Shown: piece after piece, positions 34,962 to 48,900 of the stretch | How positions within the stretch are numbered: the stretch's first letter is position 1 | Layout: each line of letters opens with the position of its first letter | Assembly (NCBI GenBank): GCA_033725935.1 | Contig: MU867111.1 | Coordinates: forward strand, 124,001 to 188,000 | Length of the DNA stretch: 64,000 nucleotides | DNA from: Cladorrhinum sp. PSN259 | Taxonomy: Eukaryota; Ascomycota; Sordariomycetes; Sordariales; Podosporaceae | Reading direction: 5' to 3' | The notes under the pieces: model-generated | What the model was told of the DNA's origin: nothing | The model's input: the letters and a program-made list of their open reading frames with translations, nothing else | Database searches by the model: none | Made by a program: the position numbers and the translations under genes

Positions 34962-37600
34962 ATGGCGAGTCCAGCTAAAAAGAGGAAACTCAATCCCGAC
35001 ACTAAGAAAGCATCGGCACCTTCCAAAGGCCTCGAGTACTTCTTTGCACGGCAAAGACAAAATAATACAACCAATGGTGGAGGTGGATCCTCGTCGAAGC
35101 CACCATCAAGCCAAGACAGCAGCTCACAAGCAGAACAAACAGATGTGCAATTGACAGACGAAGAGCTTGCCAGGAAGCTTCAGGCGGAGTGGGATGCAGA
35201 GGTTAGAGTCTCAACTCAGAACACTGCACCTCCAAAGAGCATAGACGAGACGTCAAGTAAAACTCCAATTGATGAGTCTCACGTCTCTGAACCAGAACCA
35301 CCTTCAGGCAGCCAAACACCGCAGCCACCTACGCCAGCTAAAATTGATCTTGGGAAATCCAAAACCACTCTGTCTCTATCCTCGGCCGCTGCAACAGATG
35401 ATCAAGTGGCGGCCGCTATTCCCCTTGACGAGAGCCCACTCACATTCGATCCATCCAAGTACATCCCAGAACTGCAAGCCTCATGGGCTGTTGAAGGGGG
35501 AGATGCATCGTACGCACTCCTTACGCGATGTTTTGTACTCGTCAGTTCCACTCAGAGCAGGATAAAAATTGTCGATACGCTCGTCAACTGTATCCGTTTA
35601 CTCATCCAAGGGGATCCATCTAGCCTCCTTCCGGCAGTATGGCTTGCGACGAATGCTATTTCGCCGCCTTATATCTCCATGGAGCTTGGATTGGGTGGTT
35701 CGGCAATATCCAAGGCGCTCAAACAGGTGTGCGGTCTTGAAAACAGAGCTCTGAAGGTGCTCTACGACAAGCTTGGAGATCCTGGTGATGTTGCTTTTGA
35801 GGCCAAGAAGAAGCAGAGCTTCACTTTGCGGAAACCCAAGCCCCTGACGATCAAGGGTGTGTTCCAGTCATTAGTTAAAATTGCAAAGACTCAAGGGCAG
35901 GGTAGTGGGGATATCAAGCAACGTATTGTTGACAGGTTGTTACAAGATGCTCGAGGTGGAGAGGAGAGCCGATTCATTGTCAGGACATTGTGCCAACACG
36001 TAAGTCTGGTCACCTCTTCTTTGTTCAGAGTCATGTTGACAACATTCAGCTTCGTATTGGCGCCGTCAAGACTACAATGTTGATAGCAATGTCAAGAGCC
36101 TTCCTCCTATCCAAACCACCAGGCGCCAACTTCCAGACCAGAGCTTCCCAAGAACTGGCAAAGCTCAAGAAGGAAGAGCTGGCCGAAGTGTGGGCCAGAG
36201 CAGAAGAACTCGTCAAAGCCTCCTTTGCCCGGCATCCAGACTACAATGACCTGGTGCCCGTGCTCCTAGAAACTGGAATCTCCGAGGAATTACTCATCAG
36301 ATGCGGTCTCACCCTCCACATTCCCCTCCGCCCGATGCTGGGAAGTATTACTAGAGATCTCACAGAGATGCTTACCAAGCTTCAAGGCCGGGACTTTGCC
36401 TGCGAGTACAAATACGATGGCCAGCGAGCCCAAATCCACTGTGATGCTCAAGGCAAAGTGTCTATTTTCTCCCGCCACCTGGAACTAATGACCGATAAAT
36501 ACCCCGACCTCGTCGCACTTGTTCCCAAGTTTCGTGGACCAGACGTGACAAGCTTTATAATGGAAGGCGAAGTAGTCGCAGTTGATCGGGCAACAGGGGA
36601 ACTCAAAAACTTCCAAACACTCACCAACCGGGCTCGAAAAGATGTTGCAATAGGCTCCATCACCATCGACGTCTGCCTCTTCGCCTTCGACTTGATGTAC
36701 CTCAATGGCCAACCCTTACTCGACCGTTCATTCCGCGAACGACGAGACATGCTCCGCTCCCTATTCACCGAAATTCCCCACCACTTCACCTGGGTCAAAT
36801 CCCTAGACGCCACCTCTCAAGACTCCGAAACAGTCCTCGAGTTCTTCAAGTCCGCTCTTGACGCGAAATGCGAAGGCATAATGGTCAAAATCCTCGACAA
36901 CGACCTCCCTACCAACAATAATATACCCCCTGAACCATCGACATTGACATCCGGCGACACCCTTGAACAACAACCAGCAGCAGTAGCCCCCAAAAAGTCT
37001 CGGCGTAAACCGCTCCTCCCAACCTACGAACCAGATAAACGGCTAGACTCGTGGCTAAAAGTCAAAAAGGACTACTCGCTCTCCACCTCTGAGACTCTAG
37101 ACCTGATACCCATAGCGGCCTGGCACGGCCAAGGTCGCAAGTCAAAGTGGTGGTCGCCCATTCTTTTGGCGGTGAGGAACGAACAAACGGGGTCACTAGA
37201 AGCAGTCTGCAAGTGCATATCGGGATTTACGGATGCTTTTTACAAAGCCAATCGCGAAAAGTACGACCCAGATGCTCAACAAAATGTACATCCCAAGCAA
37301 CCGGCGTTTGTAGAGTACGATGGCGGTAATCCTGACGTCTGGTTTGAGCCGAAGGAAGTGTGGGAGGTTGCCTTTGCCGATATTACTGTCAGTCCTACTT
37401 ATACGGCTGCTATCGGGTTGGCTAGGGAGGATAAAGGGCTGAGTTTGCGGTTCCCTAGGTTCCTGAGGACGAGGGAGGATAAGAGTGTTGATGAGGCCAG
37501 TTCGAGCGAGGAGTTGGCTTCGTTGTGGGCGAAACAGGAGGCTAAGGCGCCTGTTAAGGCCGAGGAGGGAGATGCAGAAGCAGAGGAAGATGAGGAATGA
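34962..37600 (+). CDS. cdc9: ATP-dependent DNA ligase I
   Basis: Seals nicks between Okazaki fragments and in excision repair. Two exons, 34962-35999 and 36050-37600 (50-bp intron, GTAAGT donor), giving 862 residues. The N-terminal 130 residues are basic then disordered (MASPAKKRKL at the start, likely nuclear signal) with SKGLEYFF, a PCNA-box-like motif lacking the usual Gln. The DNA-binding domain spans about 170-430. The adenylation domain has EYKYDGQRAQIH with the nucleotide-acceptor Lys near residue 467 and FIMEGEVVAVD; the OB domain has DSWLKVKKDY. An acidic tail ends the protein. Family yeast Cdc9, human LIG1. Its stop is 66 bp from that of the epimerase gene on the other strand. Confidence 0.96.
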
Positions 37601-37666
37601 ATCACGACGAATTTGATGATGATCATGATGTTTCTATTTGACTTTTTCTTTCCAGATTATCACAGT

Positions 37667-38766
37667 CTATGCCTTCCAGGCACGGTAAACAATTCTGCAA
37701 CCATACTTCTCTCCCTTCTTCAACAACATCTGTGACTTCCATTCGTCAACGTTGGCGGCGTTGACGTATCTGCTCGGCTCGACGCAGAAACCGCTGCGGG
37801 CCTTGCGAGCTGGGACTCCATCCACCTCCGGGACATCAATATACTTGCCCGTGTAGAACTGGAACGCGGGCTCAGTGCTGTAAACCTCGAGGTGGACGCC
37901 GGAGTCGGGGTGGTGCGCCCAGACCTGCTTGGTCAGGGGTGCGTTGCGGGTATCAATGGGGACGGAGCCAGCTGCCTCATTGGAGACGAAGCAGTCATCG
38001 ATATCTGGCTCTTGCGCGCCCAAGACGAACGCCTTCTTGCCCTCAACCTTGCTGAAAGCTGTGGGACCGCCAGTTGGGATACCGCCCTCGTCAACGGGGA
38101 GGTAGCTGTTTGTCGCGAGTGTGACGACTGTGCCTTCAATTGAAGGACCGCCGGTGAGGTTGAAGTAGCTGTTGGAGGAGTAAAAATGTCAGCAATGATT
38201 TCTCAAGACCAAACCCAGGGATAAGAAACATACGAGTGATTCGTCATATTAATAACAGTCTCATCCGCCCCGCCCACAAGCTCGGCCTCATACTCGATCC
38301 CCAAAACAACAACCTCCTTCCCGTCCTGCACCTGCTTCCCAACGGTATAAACGACGCTCGCCTCGACGGTACCGGGAAACCCTTCATCGCCATCGGGGCT
38401 GACAAGCGAGAACTTGACGCTCTCCCCTCCATCAATTGCCCCACCGGAGTCGATACCAGGGATTGAACGGATTCCAACGGGGGTGGGACCGTCCCAGATC
38501 TTCTTGCCCCAGCCTACGACACCGCCGTGCAGGTTATTGGGTCCATTGTTGGCTGCCAGAGCATAAGATTGCCCGCCGTTGAGGCTGTCGAGCTTGGCGC
38601 CCTTGATGCGGTTCGCGACGCGGCCGATTGTCTCGCCGAAGAAGGGGTCGTTGTGCTTTTGGTACTGGGATTGTTGGGGGAAACCCTGGACGATGTTGAG
38701 ACCGCCTACGCGGAGTTCCTGGATAATGGCTCCCAGGGGGAGGAAAGCTACGGGCGCGTCTGCCAT
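37667..38766 (-). CDS. Aldose 1-epimerase (galactose mutarotase)
   Basis: Interconverts alpha and beta anomers of aldoses such as galactose, feeding the Leloir pathway; cytosolic. Two exons on the minus strand, 38234-38766 and 37667-38168 (65-bp intron, GTATGT donor), joined to 344 residues, the usual length. FFGETIGRVANRIKGA and NGPNNLHGG carry the substrate-binding Arg and His; MTNHSYFNLTGG, made across the splice site, has the catalytic His; DIDDCF has the conserved Asp; the general-base Glu lies in SGFCVEPSRYVNA. No galactose operon partners are nearby. No defects seen. Confidence 0.95.
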
Positions 38767-39721
38767 TTTCGCGGGTTGTTTGTTGGGGGGTTCAGTTCGA
38801 GAGGAGAAGGGTGGTCAGCACCGGAGAAGATGTGTACTGTATTTGGTTCAATTCCAGATAGCGCTAGTACAATGGTGTAGCGGTATGCTTTCTCTAGGGG
38901 AGGAGGTTTATTTGGGGAGGTGTTTTCGATGATGTCAGAGCAACTTAAGAGCGCGTTGGTGTTGGAGGAGGGATGAGAGAGTTGGAGATGGATGAAGGAG
39001 ATTAATTGGTGGTGATAAACGCAACTTTGTAGCACCGCATCCCGTGCACCCTCCCACCTCTCTCCCCCGCCCGCTTGTTCAATCTGGAGGCGCCATGGTA
39101 TTGCTTGCCGTTGGAAACGAAGAGAGGGCCAGGAAGAGGTCTGCTGTGACACAGGATGAATGTCAATTGACTTTAGCCTATATAATATTGGGATGGATAT
39201 CGGTGCAAACTGCCCCGCCAAGGGCCGGCGTGCGACTCCGTCAAAGAGGGGCATGAGGGGTACAGTGGTGGGGTCTGCTCCCACGTCGTCCCGAGTCCCG
39301 GTTGCTGGGCTCCACTGCCGACTCTGTTTTTCATGGCAACGGTCAGGGGTCAAAGGGGTAAATGAAGGATGAAGACATTCACACTAGGAGCAATCCCCTC
39401 TATTGACGCCGCCAGGCAAACACAATACGAAAACACACAAAGAGAAAAAATAAATGTCTCTGCGAGTGAGGGTGGGATTTTGGGTTGAAATAATATGACC
39501 ACCCTAAGAACCAAGGAGGCCCGGGATGGAAGTACAAAGTTTGGATATAAGTACAAATGTAAGTTACGCATCGGCTTTTACGCCGTCGGGTATGAATTGC
39601 GAAAGAGAACTAATCATTAAATAAGGGTGCAGTCAATAGCTTAAGAAAGAAAAAAGGACTCGGCAACAACAATGCGAGTTATACCACCACGCCAAGTATT
39701 CACTCTGCACGCTTACTGCAG
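38767..39721. other. Intergenic region upstream of the epimerase gene
   Basis: Epimerase promoter followed by the 3' region of the small secreted-protein gene. A C-rich block (about 39047-39078) is visible. No gene or RNA found. Confidence 0.45.
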
Positions 39722-40483
39722 CTACAGCGCAGTCGTGTTTGAATACGGCGAGCCGGTATTGGCTGTGGCGAGGTGGAAAGAGTGCACAGCCTGCCGGAAA
39801 TGGGTGTCGACCTGAGATTTCTGGTTTGCAGTCTGGGACGAGTACGAGGTGTTGACAGGGAAGACAGCGATGACCTGGAACAGCAAAGCGTCCACAACGC
39901 CAGCGATTTCCCGAACTGCGGCTGGAACCCGAAACTCGGCTTGCTTGTCAAGCACAATCAAGACAGACGCATATTCCGTGACGGAGTCCATCAGCTCAAA
40001 AAGACCCTGGACAAACTGCATGGCAGGAGTGTGAGACAAATGTGAACCAGCGCCGAAAGCCTCAAATTTGGAACACTTACGTTGGAATAAGCCTCATAGA
40101 TCAGCTGTTGGTCTCCTTGATCCGTCACAACCGAAGAACGGATCATGACGGAAATGTTGGACAAGCAAGAATCAGAGATGTCGTTGAATTCATCCAGGAT
40201 GTCCTACGAAGATATCGGTCAGCATGTCGAAACCAGCACTGTCTCAAAACAACTACGTCGAATATGAATTTACCTGGAAAGGGCCCGGGTTTCTCTTGAT
40301 GGCAACCACGTTCACCAGATCCTTCAGGTCAAACGCCATACGAGCGAGGCTATTACAGGCAAAGGTGATCTCGGAGGCCGTCATGGCTCCCTGGGCTGGC
40401 GCCACCGCAAAGATAGCCCCAAGAAACACCACAAGCCAGGCTCGGAAAATAACCCCCAAACAACCGGAAGAGTGATACAACAT
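39722..40483 (-). CDS. Small secreted protein of unknown function
   Basis: Three phase-0 exons on the minus strand, 40274-40483, 40081-40203 and 39722-40015, give 208 residues. Introns are 70 and 65 bp with GTAAAT/GTAAGT donors and TAG/CAG acceptors. An N-terminal hydrophobic stretch (VIFRAWLVVFLGAIFAVAPA, about residues 11-30) and AQGA look like a signal peptide. The mature chain is about 175 residues, helical, with only two cysteines near residues 46 and 82, which could pair. It ends in an Asn/Thr/Ser-rich tail with N-glycosylation sites (NTS, NTT). The size and helical pattern recall fungal hydrophobic-surface-binding (HsbA-like) proteins, but I cannot confirm it. A further ATG 15 nt upstream is possible. 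Confidence 0.72.
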
Positions 40484-42984
40484 CTTGTGAATCAACAACT
40501 TTAAATCAGTGGGGCAAAAGAGTGGACGAGGCCTATCAACGGACCCCTCGGTAAAGAATGAGCGAATTGGTCGGACGACGGCGAAGAGGAAAACGAGTGA
40601 CTGTGGACGGGATGAAGCTGTCCGTGCTGTGTGTGGAGTGAGAGAGGGCTCCAGAAACCTACGGGGGAAAAAAAAACGAAAGGGAAACGAGGGCGACGAG
40701 ATGGAGGGAGGCTGCGAAATTCGTCAGCGTGCACAAGTGCCAGACTCCAGACAGTGCACAGTGCAGACCCACTCGGGGAGAATGATGATAATCATTCGCC
40801 TGACTGTTGGTGGCCAAGATCTTCGAGACCGCCACCTAGGGCTTTCTCAGAGGTCGTACCTCACCTTTCATCTTCCTTCCGACTTCAGGATCAACAACTG
40901 TACGAAATGCAGGCTCGCGGCATGCACACTCTCGGCAATAATGCAGGATCCAGGGGTAGATGACGCATTACACGTTCCGTGGTTTTTTTGACGAGGCATA
41001 CTCAGCAGTGTCAGCGAGGGGGTTGTTATCGCCAAAGCGCCGGGACGGGACAGTAGCGTATACAAAATTTTCCGCGGCAACAAAAAGGCGTGCGAGAATT
41101 ACCTAAAACAGTCATCTCTGCGGCGTCCCACAAACAGGTTTGTGATGCATGGAAGACGAGATTCTTATCAGTCCCCTTGATCCGAACCTTGTGCACCCCT
41201 CTGCGGCTGAAGATGAAGCTTCTTCTTTCCAGGGGGGAGCCAGCCCTAGCGCTAATCACGGACCGTTCCCAATCCCCTGGCTCTCAGTAGACTATCAGCA
41301 ACCACTTGATCTTGAATGTGACGTGACAGGCACTCGGTGAATTCCGATTTTTTTTTCGGATGCCGGCGCGCCAAGGCGAAATAGACCACCAACATCGAAT
41401 CTCTACCAGGGATCTGGAAGAGAGATTGCGCTTATACAATTCCAAAAATGGAAATGCCAGGTATGACTAACGCGGTATGCTGCACCAGGTAACACTGGGG
41501 GGGTTACCAGGCTGCAGCTGTTGCACAGATCAGCTTTTTGTCGTGTTCTGATGCCATGGCTCAGCCAAGAAGGGAAGAACCCAAACGAAGAAGGGAGGAA
41601 TAAAGTTTATAAAATATGAAAGACACAAACGGGAACTTGAATGCGACAGCAAATTTTTGTGCCTGCGGGACGGAAGGTGCGGCTGATCCAACGGACGCCG
41701 ACATCGAGCAGCTCGTTCCTGGCAGGTGCCGACACATGCATCAGATGGTCTCAATGAGAGCTCTCCCAGCACGCGGCTCACGCCCACCTTTCCTGCAGGA
41801 ACAGCCCCAACAAGCAAGAATCTGACGCCAACATGTTGCATAACCCCTGCATCGAGAACGTTTCCATTTTTGACAAACACAACACGGCCCCCAAAATACG
41901 TATCTGTTTTCAGCATCGTGCCTATCCGTCTTGGACGATTGGACAGTTCTTATCAGACCCGCCGATCGTTACCAAGTTTGCACCGATATAATCTGACACA
42001 TCTGAAGATGTCGGTGCATTTTTTTAATACTGCATTGGTTGCTCAAAAATAACGTCAGTCATCTTCACGAGTGTCAGCAATGCCGTGTTGGCGCATTGCC
42101 AACCAAAGTATTTCTCGAGAGCCTGATAGGCTATGATGGTGTTTTCTTCTTCTCTGTTTCTTTTTTCATGTTAATGCCCAGACATAAGCTGACGGCCGAC
42201 ACCATACAAAATATCCCAGGCGGGTTTTCCGGGTTATTCTCGTTGGGACAGTCCCCTGAGTTGCACATATCAGAGAACAGGGACCAGGTCCCCTTCAACT
42301 TGTGTGTTCGGTCGACCCGAGGAACAGGTTCAGGGCCTCCAATTGTGGCCCAAGCTCAATCCTTCCAGCCTTGCCAATATCACGAAAGGCTGGCGAGATG
42401 AACATCCGGTCACAATTGTGCCCGCCCACCCCACAGGCCCGTTGAAACCGCCACCTGCCCCTTAGCTGTGCCATTTCCATATGGCAAAGAAACGATTGCC
42501 GCTGTGGAGGAAAAAACAAAACTGCCGTCCACTAGCGTGCCTTGCTTTCCGATGGTGTTAATGCAGGAGGGCTTCAAGCTGTACTTATCCCCCTGTCATC
42601 ACATGGGGATGCACAGTATGGATTGAAGAGATGGGCGGAATGGCAATCCATCCCATGCGCCAGGATCATGGCTCATCACTTGCGGCCCAACATTTCCACG
42701 GTAGTGGTGCTTCTCCCCGGACCCGGTCTGGCATCGAGGCCTGAGGACCTTTTGCAGGAGCCGTCCTAACATGGCCCGTGAGTATCTTGAGGAGGATCTG
42801 ATATCTCCTCTCCTCGGGTACTGCCTGGAACATCTCCCGGGACGACCTTTCGAGTCTTGCTTTGTTTCTGCATCCTCTCCCTTTCTTTACCACTCCATGT
42901 AGAACATTCGTTCTCACGTTCATTCTTTCTTTACCACATTCGTTATTCCTTCGTGGTGTGTCTTTCGTTATTCCTTCCTTCACC
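40484..42984. other. 2.5-kb gap between a secreted-protein gene and the glucan synthase
   Basis: Shared upstream region of two divergent genes. No supported gene: open frames are short and overlap on both strands. The last 100 bp (about 42880-42984) are C/T-rich, with tcattctttctttacc-type repeats, and form the probable leader of the glucan synthase. A long upstream region fits a regulated cell-wall gene, but no element could be named. Confidence 0.45.
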
Positions 42985-45900
42985 ATGATGGGGGTGTCAC
43001 TACTACAGTCTTTCTTTTTCATCATTCTTTTTGCTACCTCCAGTCTCTCACTTCCATATCTTCCAGAGTTTGAAGAATATAATCTCAACCAGAACAAATC
43101 GGCAAGAACACCGCTTGATTATTGGGGACAATGGCCAGACCATCAGTTCCATCCGTCACCAGAAAACTGGCGCATGCCATTCTACTCTCTTTTCCTCGAC
43201 AGATTTGTCAATGGTGATCCATCAAACGATAACGCCAATGGAACTGCCTTCGAGGTCGACATTCTTTCTACACAGCTGCGGGCCGGCGGAGATATCAGCG
43301 GCCTCGTGGATACGCTTGACTACCTTCAAGGAATGGGTATCAAGGTGAGTTCACTTTACTGGCCCTCGAGTCGTGTTCTAGATTCTCACATTTATAGACA
43401 CTCTACATCAGCGGATCTCCATTCATCAACCAGCCATGGTCTGCCGACTCCTTTAGTCCATTGGACTTGACACTCCTTGATCAACATTTTGGGACTATTG
43501 CAGCATGGAGACGTGCTATCGACGAGATTCACCGCCGTGGCATGTATGTCATTTTTGAGAACACCATCTCGACCATGGGTGATCTCATCGGATTCGAAGG
43601 CTACCTCAACACCACCACTCCTTTCAGCTTTACAGAGCACGATGCCGTTTGGAAATCACCGAGGAGATATTGGGACTTCCCCCTCGGCGAGGAGCAGGTT
43701 GATTGCGAGTATCCGCGATTCTGGGATGAACATGGGGAGCTTGTTGGGGACGATGTCATGTCGCAAATGAAGACTTGCCGAAAAAGTGACTTTGATCAGG
43801 TAAACCTAAGCCGTTCCCTTTTGTCACCATGAACAAGTCAGCTAACGCAGAGTAGTACGGAGATGTCGAGTCCTTTGGCAAGTACCCAGAATGGCAGAAG
43901 CAGCTCTCCAAATTTGGCTTTGTGCAAGACCGTCTGCGAGAGTGGCGACCAAGCGTACTAGACAAGATCAAGCTCTTCTCTTGCATGACCATTGCCAGCC
44001 TTGACATTGACGGCTTCCGTATCGACAAGGGTTTGACAATCACAGTTGACGCGCAGGCCGATTGGTCCGAACACATCCGGGGCTGCGCCCGGCGGTTCAA
44101 CAAGACCAACTTTTTCATCCCGGGTGAAATCGTCGGAGGCAATGCCCTGGGTGCTCTTTACTATGGCCGTGGAAAGGATCCTCATATGTCGTTCAGCAGT
44201 GTTGCAGAGAGCTTCAACGCGACAAAAGACACGAACGCGTCCCCGCATATCCGCACCACACAAGCTCTTGACTCGGCCTGCTTCCATTACTCGGCCTATC
44301 GTGGATTAACACGTTTTCTTGGTATTGATGGTGTTTACGGAGCGGAGATGGACACACGAACCAATTGGGCTGAAGGATGGCAAGACATGCTCATGACCAC
44401 CGACTTCATCAATGCGAATACGGGAAAGTTCGATCCTCGCCACATCTTTGGTGTGTCTAATCAAGATGTGTTCCGGTGGCCATCAATCCAGAATGGAACA
44501 CAGAAATATCTTGTTGGAGCCTTCATCATGTCGCTTCTACTTCCAGGAATTCCAATCATCAACTGGGGTGAGGAGCAGGCATTTTACGTCTTGGAGAACA
44601 TTGCCGGCAACTATCTTTACGGCCGCCAGCCCATGACTTCGACCATCTCGTGGGAGCTTCATGGATGTTACAAAGTAGGGTCTGAGAAGTACTTCAACTT
44701 CCCCCTGGATGCCGCTCTTTATGGGTGTGATGACCCCAATGTCAGTCTCGATCACCGCGACCCCTCGCACCCAGTGAGAGGTGTGATCAAGCGTCAGCTT
44801 GAGCTCCGCACAGCCTATCCGGCGCTAAACGATGGCTTCGAGATGTATCAGCTCTCCAATCACACCCACTGGATTTACCTCCCAGGGTCCAACGGAACAG
44901 GCACTGAACTGGGCTTGTGGAGCTACGTTCGGATGAGCCATAAAGAGCTCCAGGATTTCTCGAATGTCCCCCACGGCAACGATGTCGTCTGGATGCTCCT
45001 CGGAAACGAGAACAAAACAACGACGTACAAATTCAACTGCTCAGACCCAAACACGGCATTGCTCTCAGCATTTGGCTCGGGGGCTACAGTCAGGAACCTC
45101 TTTTACCCCTATGAGCAGTATGAGCTGAAGGCGTCAACAAAACGGATTGAGGGAGGCGGCCCCGACTTGGTTCATGGATGCTTGGATCAGCTGGAACTTC
45201 CCGCCTGGGGCTTCAAGGCTCTGGTGCCCGTCGAGAGCTGGGTTGGCCCTGCACCGACAATCACCAAGTTCTCGCCTGGTCACGACTACCGTTTAGAGTC
45301 TGCGCCGAATGGGGACACATCAGTCGAGATTGAAATTCACTTCTCTCAAGAGATGGACTGCGAATCTGTCTTCAACTCGATTGAGCTCACGTCCAATAGC
45401 GGGAATGGGAAGCCAGCATCACTGAACAGGGACTCGCTCAGGTGCCGCAACCTTGATGTCGCCCAAAATCCCCCAAAGCTCGTTGGACAGGTTGCGTCAG
45501 TTTGGGCATTTGCAGCGACCATCAACTCCATTCCAGATGGTATCCATCGCATCACCGTCAGAAACGCCACTGACAAGGCAAAGACGGCAAGCACCGGGTC
45601 CGTTGACCATTTCTTGCTTCGGGTCGGACCACGAAACAATCCAATGGTGTTCCCTAGACACGCCAATTACTCTACGGAGCTCGTTTTTGCAAAGGGCGAT
45701 GACATCTACGTTCATCACAACGCCGCAGGTGCAACTCAGTTTAGGTGTTCACAGACATGGAGCTCGTCCTGGACGCCCTGGATCAACTACACCGGCGAGG
45801 ACTTCAAGCTTCCAGCCAAGAACTGGACTGGTACCGATCTTCAGGCATGGACAGGAGATCACGTTGTCTGCCAGTACTACAGCAAACTGGCCGGAAGCAG

Positions 45901-48900
45901 CCATCATCAACAGGAAGGAGACCTGGACAAATCCAAGCTCCCCAGGCGGTTCCCGCATCTGTTCGTCAACGGCCATTTCAATGCCTTTGGGTTCGACTCT
46001 GGTATTCCGAACCAAATGAGCCAGACCCCGGGTTCCGGTGTTTGGTCGGTTGATATGATGGCAGAATGGCCAACTGCACTGCAGTTCAACGTCTGGGGTC
46101 TTAATCCTGACGGTCTGCCTGACCAAACGTGGATTTTCGGAGATGTCAACTTTGACACGGTCCTAGACCGGCTTCCTCCTGGCTCCCTGAGACAGAATGT
46201 CGTCAACATCACGGAATCGCCTCCCTCTCCCTTTGTTGGATGGCGGTTTGAGGTCGACGATGCCACGATGAAGTACAGGAAAATCCCGACCGGAAGCAGA
46301 GCCCGCCAGATCTCCATCTTCTCCTTGATGTGGGTACTACCGCTGCTGGGTGGTTGGATCGTCGTCTTCATCTTCACGGGGTCATTTTACAAAGTCAAGC
46401 ACAACCTTTCTGGTGCCGCCAAGCAAAATGGTGTGACTGAGAAGATCAGGCATGTTTTTGACTTCAAAGGGAAGCCTCCTTTGGCTAGGCCTAGCCGGCC
46501 GACATCCGACGTGTCTGATAGCGGTGCCACAACACGGCCTGGGACATCCTACACAGTCAACCGAGGCCTTGGAGGTCAGGGACTCAACATGGAAATTGGG
46601 GCACCTCGCAAGAAGGTTGTCATTGCTACCATGGAGTACGACATCGAAGACTGGGGCATCAAGATCAAGATTGGCGGTCTTGGTGTCATGGCGCAGTTGA
46701 TGGGCAAAGCACTGGGTCATCTCGATGTCATCTGGGTTGTGCCTTGCGTGGGCGGCCTGAACAACGACCATCCAAACGGATACCCAATTGATACACCTGC
46801 CGAGCCCATGGAGATCACTATCCTTGGTTCCAAGTATAACGTCGATGTTCAATACCATAAGCTCCGCAACATTACCTATGTGCTTCTCGACGCACCTGTT
46901 TTCCGTCTCCAGACACCAGCCGACCCCTACCCGGCGCGCATGGATGACCTTGACAGCGCTATTTACTACTCAGCATGGAACCAATGTATCGCCGAGGCAC
47001 TGAAGCGGTTCCAGCCAGACATTTACCACATCAACGACTTCCACGGCGCACTAGCGCCGCTGTATCTTTTGCCAAAGGTCATTCCTTGCTGCCTATCTCT
47101 GCACAACGCTGAGTTCCAGGGCATGTGGAGCCTTGGAACTCCCGCTGAAAAGAACGAGGTGTGCAAAGTGTTCAACCTCGATGAGAAGGTCGTGGAGCGC
47201 TTCGTGCAATTTGGCGAAGTCTTCAACCTCTTACACGCAGGTGCCAGTTATTTGAGGGAGTTTCAGCACGGGTTCGGCGCAGTTGGTGTCTCCAAAAAGT
47301 ATGGCAAGAGAAGTTTTGCCCGATACCCGATCTTCTGGGGCCTTTCCAAGATTGGAAGCTTGCCAAATCCGGATCCGTCCGATACGGCGGAATGGTCTCC
47401 TGAGCTTGAGGCTGCTTCGCACGCCCAAGAGGTTGAGGTTGACATGGCCTTTGAGGCAGGCAGAGCTGAGCTGAGGCAAAAGGCACAACAGTGGGCTGGC
47501 ATCAAGCAGGACCCTGAGGCAGAACTCTTCGTCTTCGTGGGCCGGTGGTCAATGCAGAAGGGCGTGGATATTATTGCAGATGTCTTTCCCTCAATTCTTG
47601 AACACCATCCCAAGGTGCAGCTAATTGCCATTGGACCCGTCATTGACCTTTATGGCAAGCTGGCTGCTATCAAATTGGCCAGGTTAATGGAGCAATACCC
47701 CGATCGAGTCTACTCGAAGCCTGAGTTTACGCAGTTGCCACCGTACATTTTCAGCGGTGCCGAGTTCGCGCTTATTCCATCGCGTGATGAGCCTTTTGGC
47801 CTGGTAGCGGTCGAATTCGGAAGGAAAGGAGCCCTGGGTGTTGGAGCCCGTGTTGGTGGCCTCGGAAACATGCCAGGATGGTACTACACCGTGGAGTCAA
47901 CCTCTGCAAAGCATCTTATTCGCCAATTTAAGGATGCTATTGATGGTGCTCTTGTCTCGGACAAGGAAACTCGCGCCAAGATGAGAGCAGTCTCAGCAAA
48001 GCAGCGTTTTCCTGTGGCAAGATGGGTGGAAGAGATCAGCCAACTGCACGCAACGTCAACTCACAAGTCACAAAAGCACCGCGATAGGCCCGAACATCTT
48101 CGCATGCTGCATCTTTCAAAGACCAGCTTTTCTCGCCCCCCTTCACCCTCTCCTTCTGAGATGGCATCAGCTCGTCCAATCACACCGACATCATTCCTCA
48201 CTCCAGACCTTCACATGCTTCCTCCAATCTCGAGGAGCCCTGTTGGAGACCTTGGATCATGGCCACTCCCTCCTCCTTCTCCGCTCTCTGCCCGCAGACA
48301 CTCTGGTGTTTCCATCCGCTCCGTCACCAAGGGACGAAAGGACTTTGCGCTGCAGAAAGTCGATCCATTCTTCACTGATTCCAACGGAGAATACACTGAG
48401 GAGTTCAAACGGAAGTTGACACAACTTGACTCGAAGACTTCTGAGACGGATCTCTGCATTGAGCAGTATCTGGTTCGCTCCGAGAAGGAGTGGTTCCAAG
48501 AGTACAAGAGCGCGAAACTGGGTCTATCGTCATCTCGCAATGCATCCAAGGTTACGCTTGTCGAATCTCCAGCCGGTCTCGCTGCCCCTCCTCGGTTCTT
48601 GGATGTTCCCAACACCCCTACGACACCGTATACACCGAGTATCGCGTCCTCGATCTACTCGGCGGATGACTCTGACAGCGACCAAACCGCTCACGATCCG
48701 CGCGCCGGCAATTACCTCTCTGAGTTTGAGACCGAGGATCCCCCGACCAGCACTCACGCCTCTCCAGTGCAGAAGTTTATGCTTCGCAAGTTTTTTGACT
48801 GGCCCATTTACACGATCATTCTTGCTTTTGGTCAGATTCTGGCGGCCAATTCGTACCAGATCTCTCTGCTCAATGGTGAACAAGGACGAACTGCGGCGAC

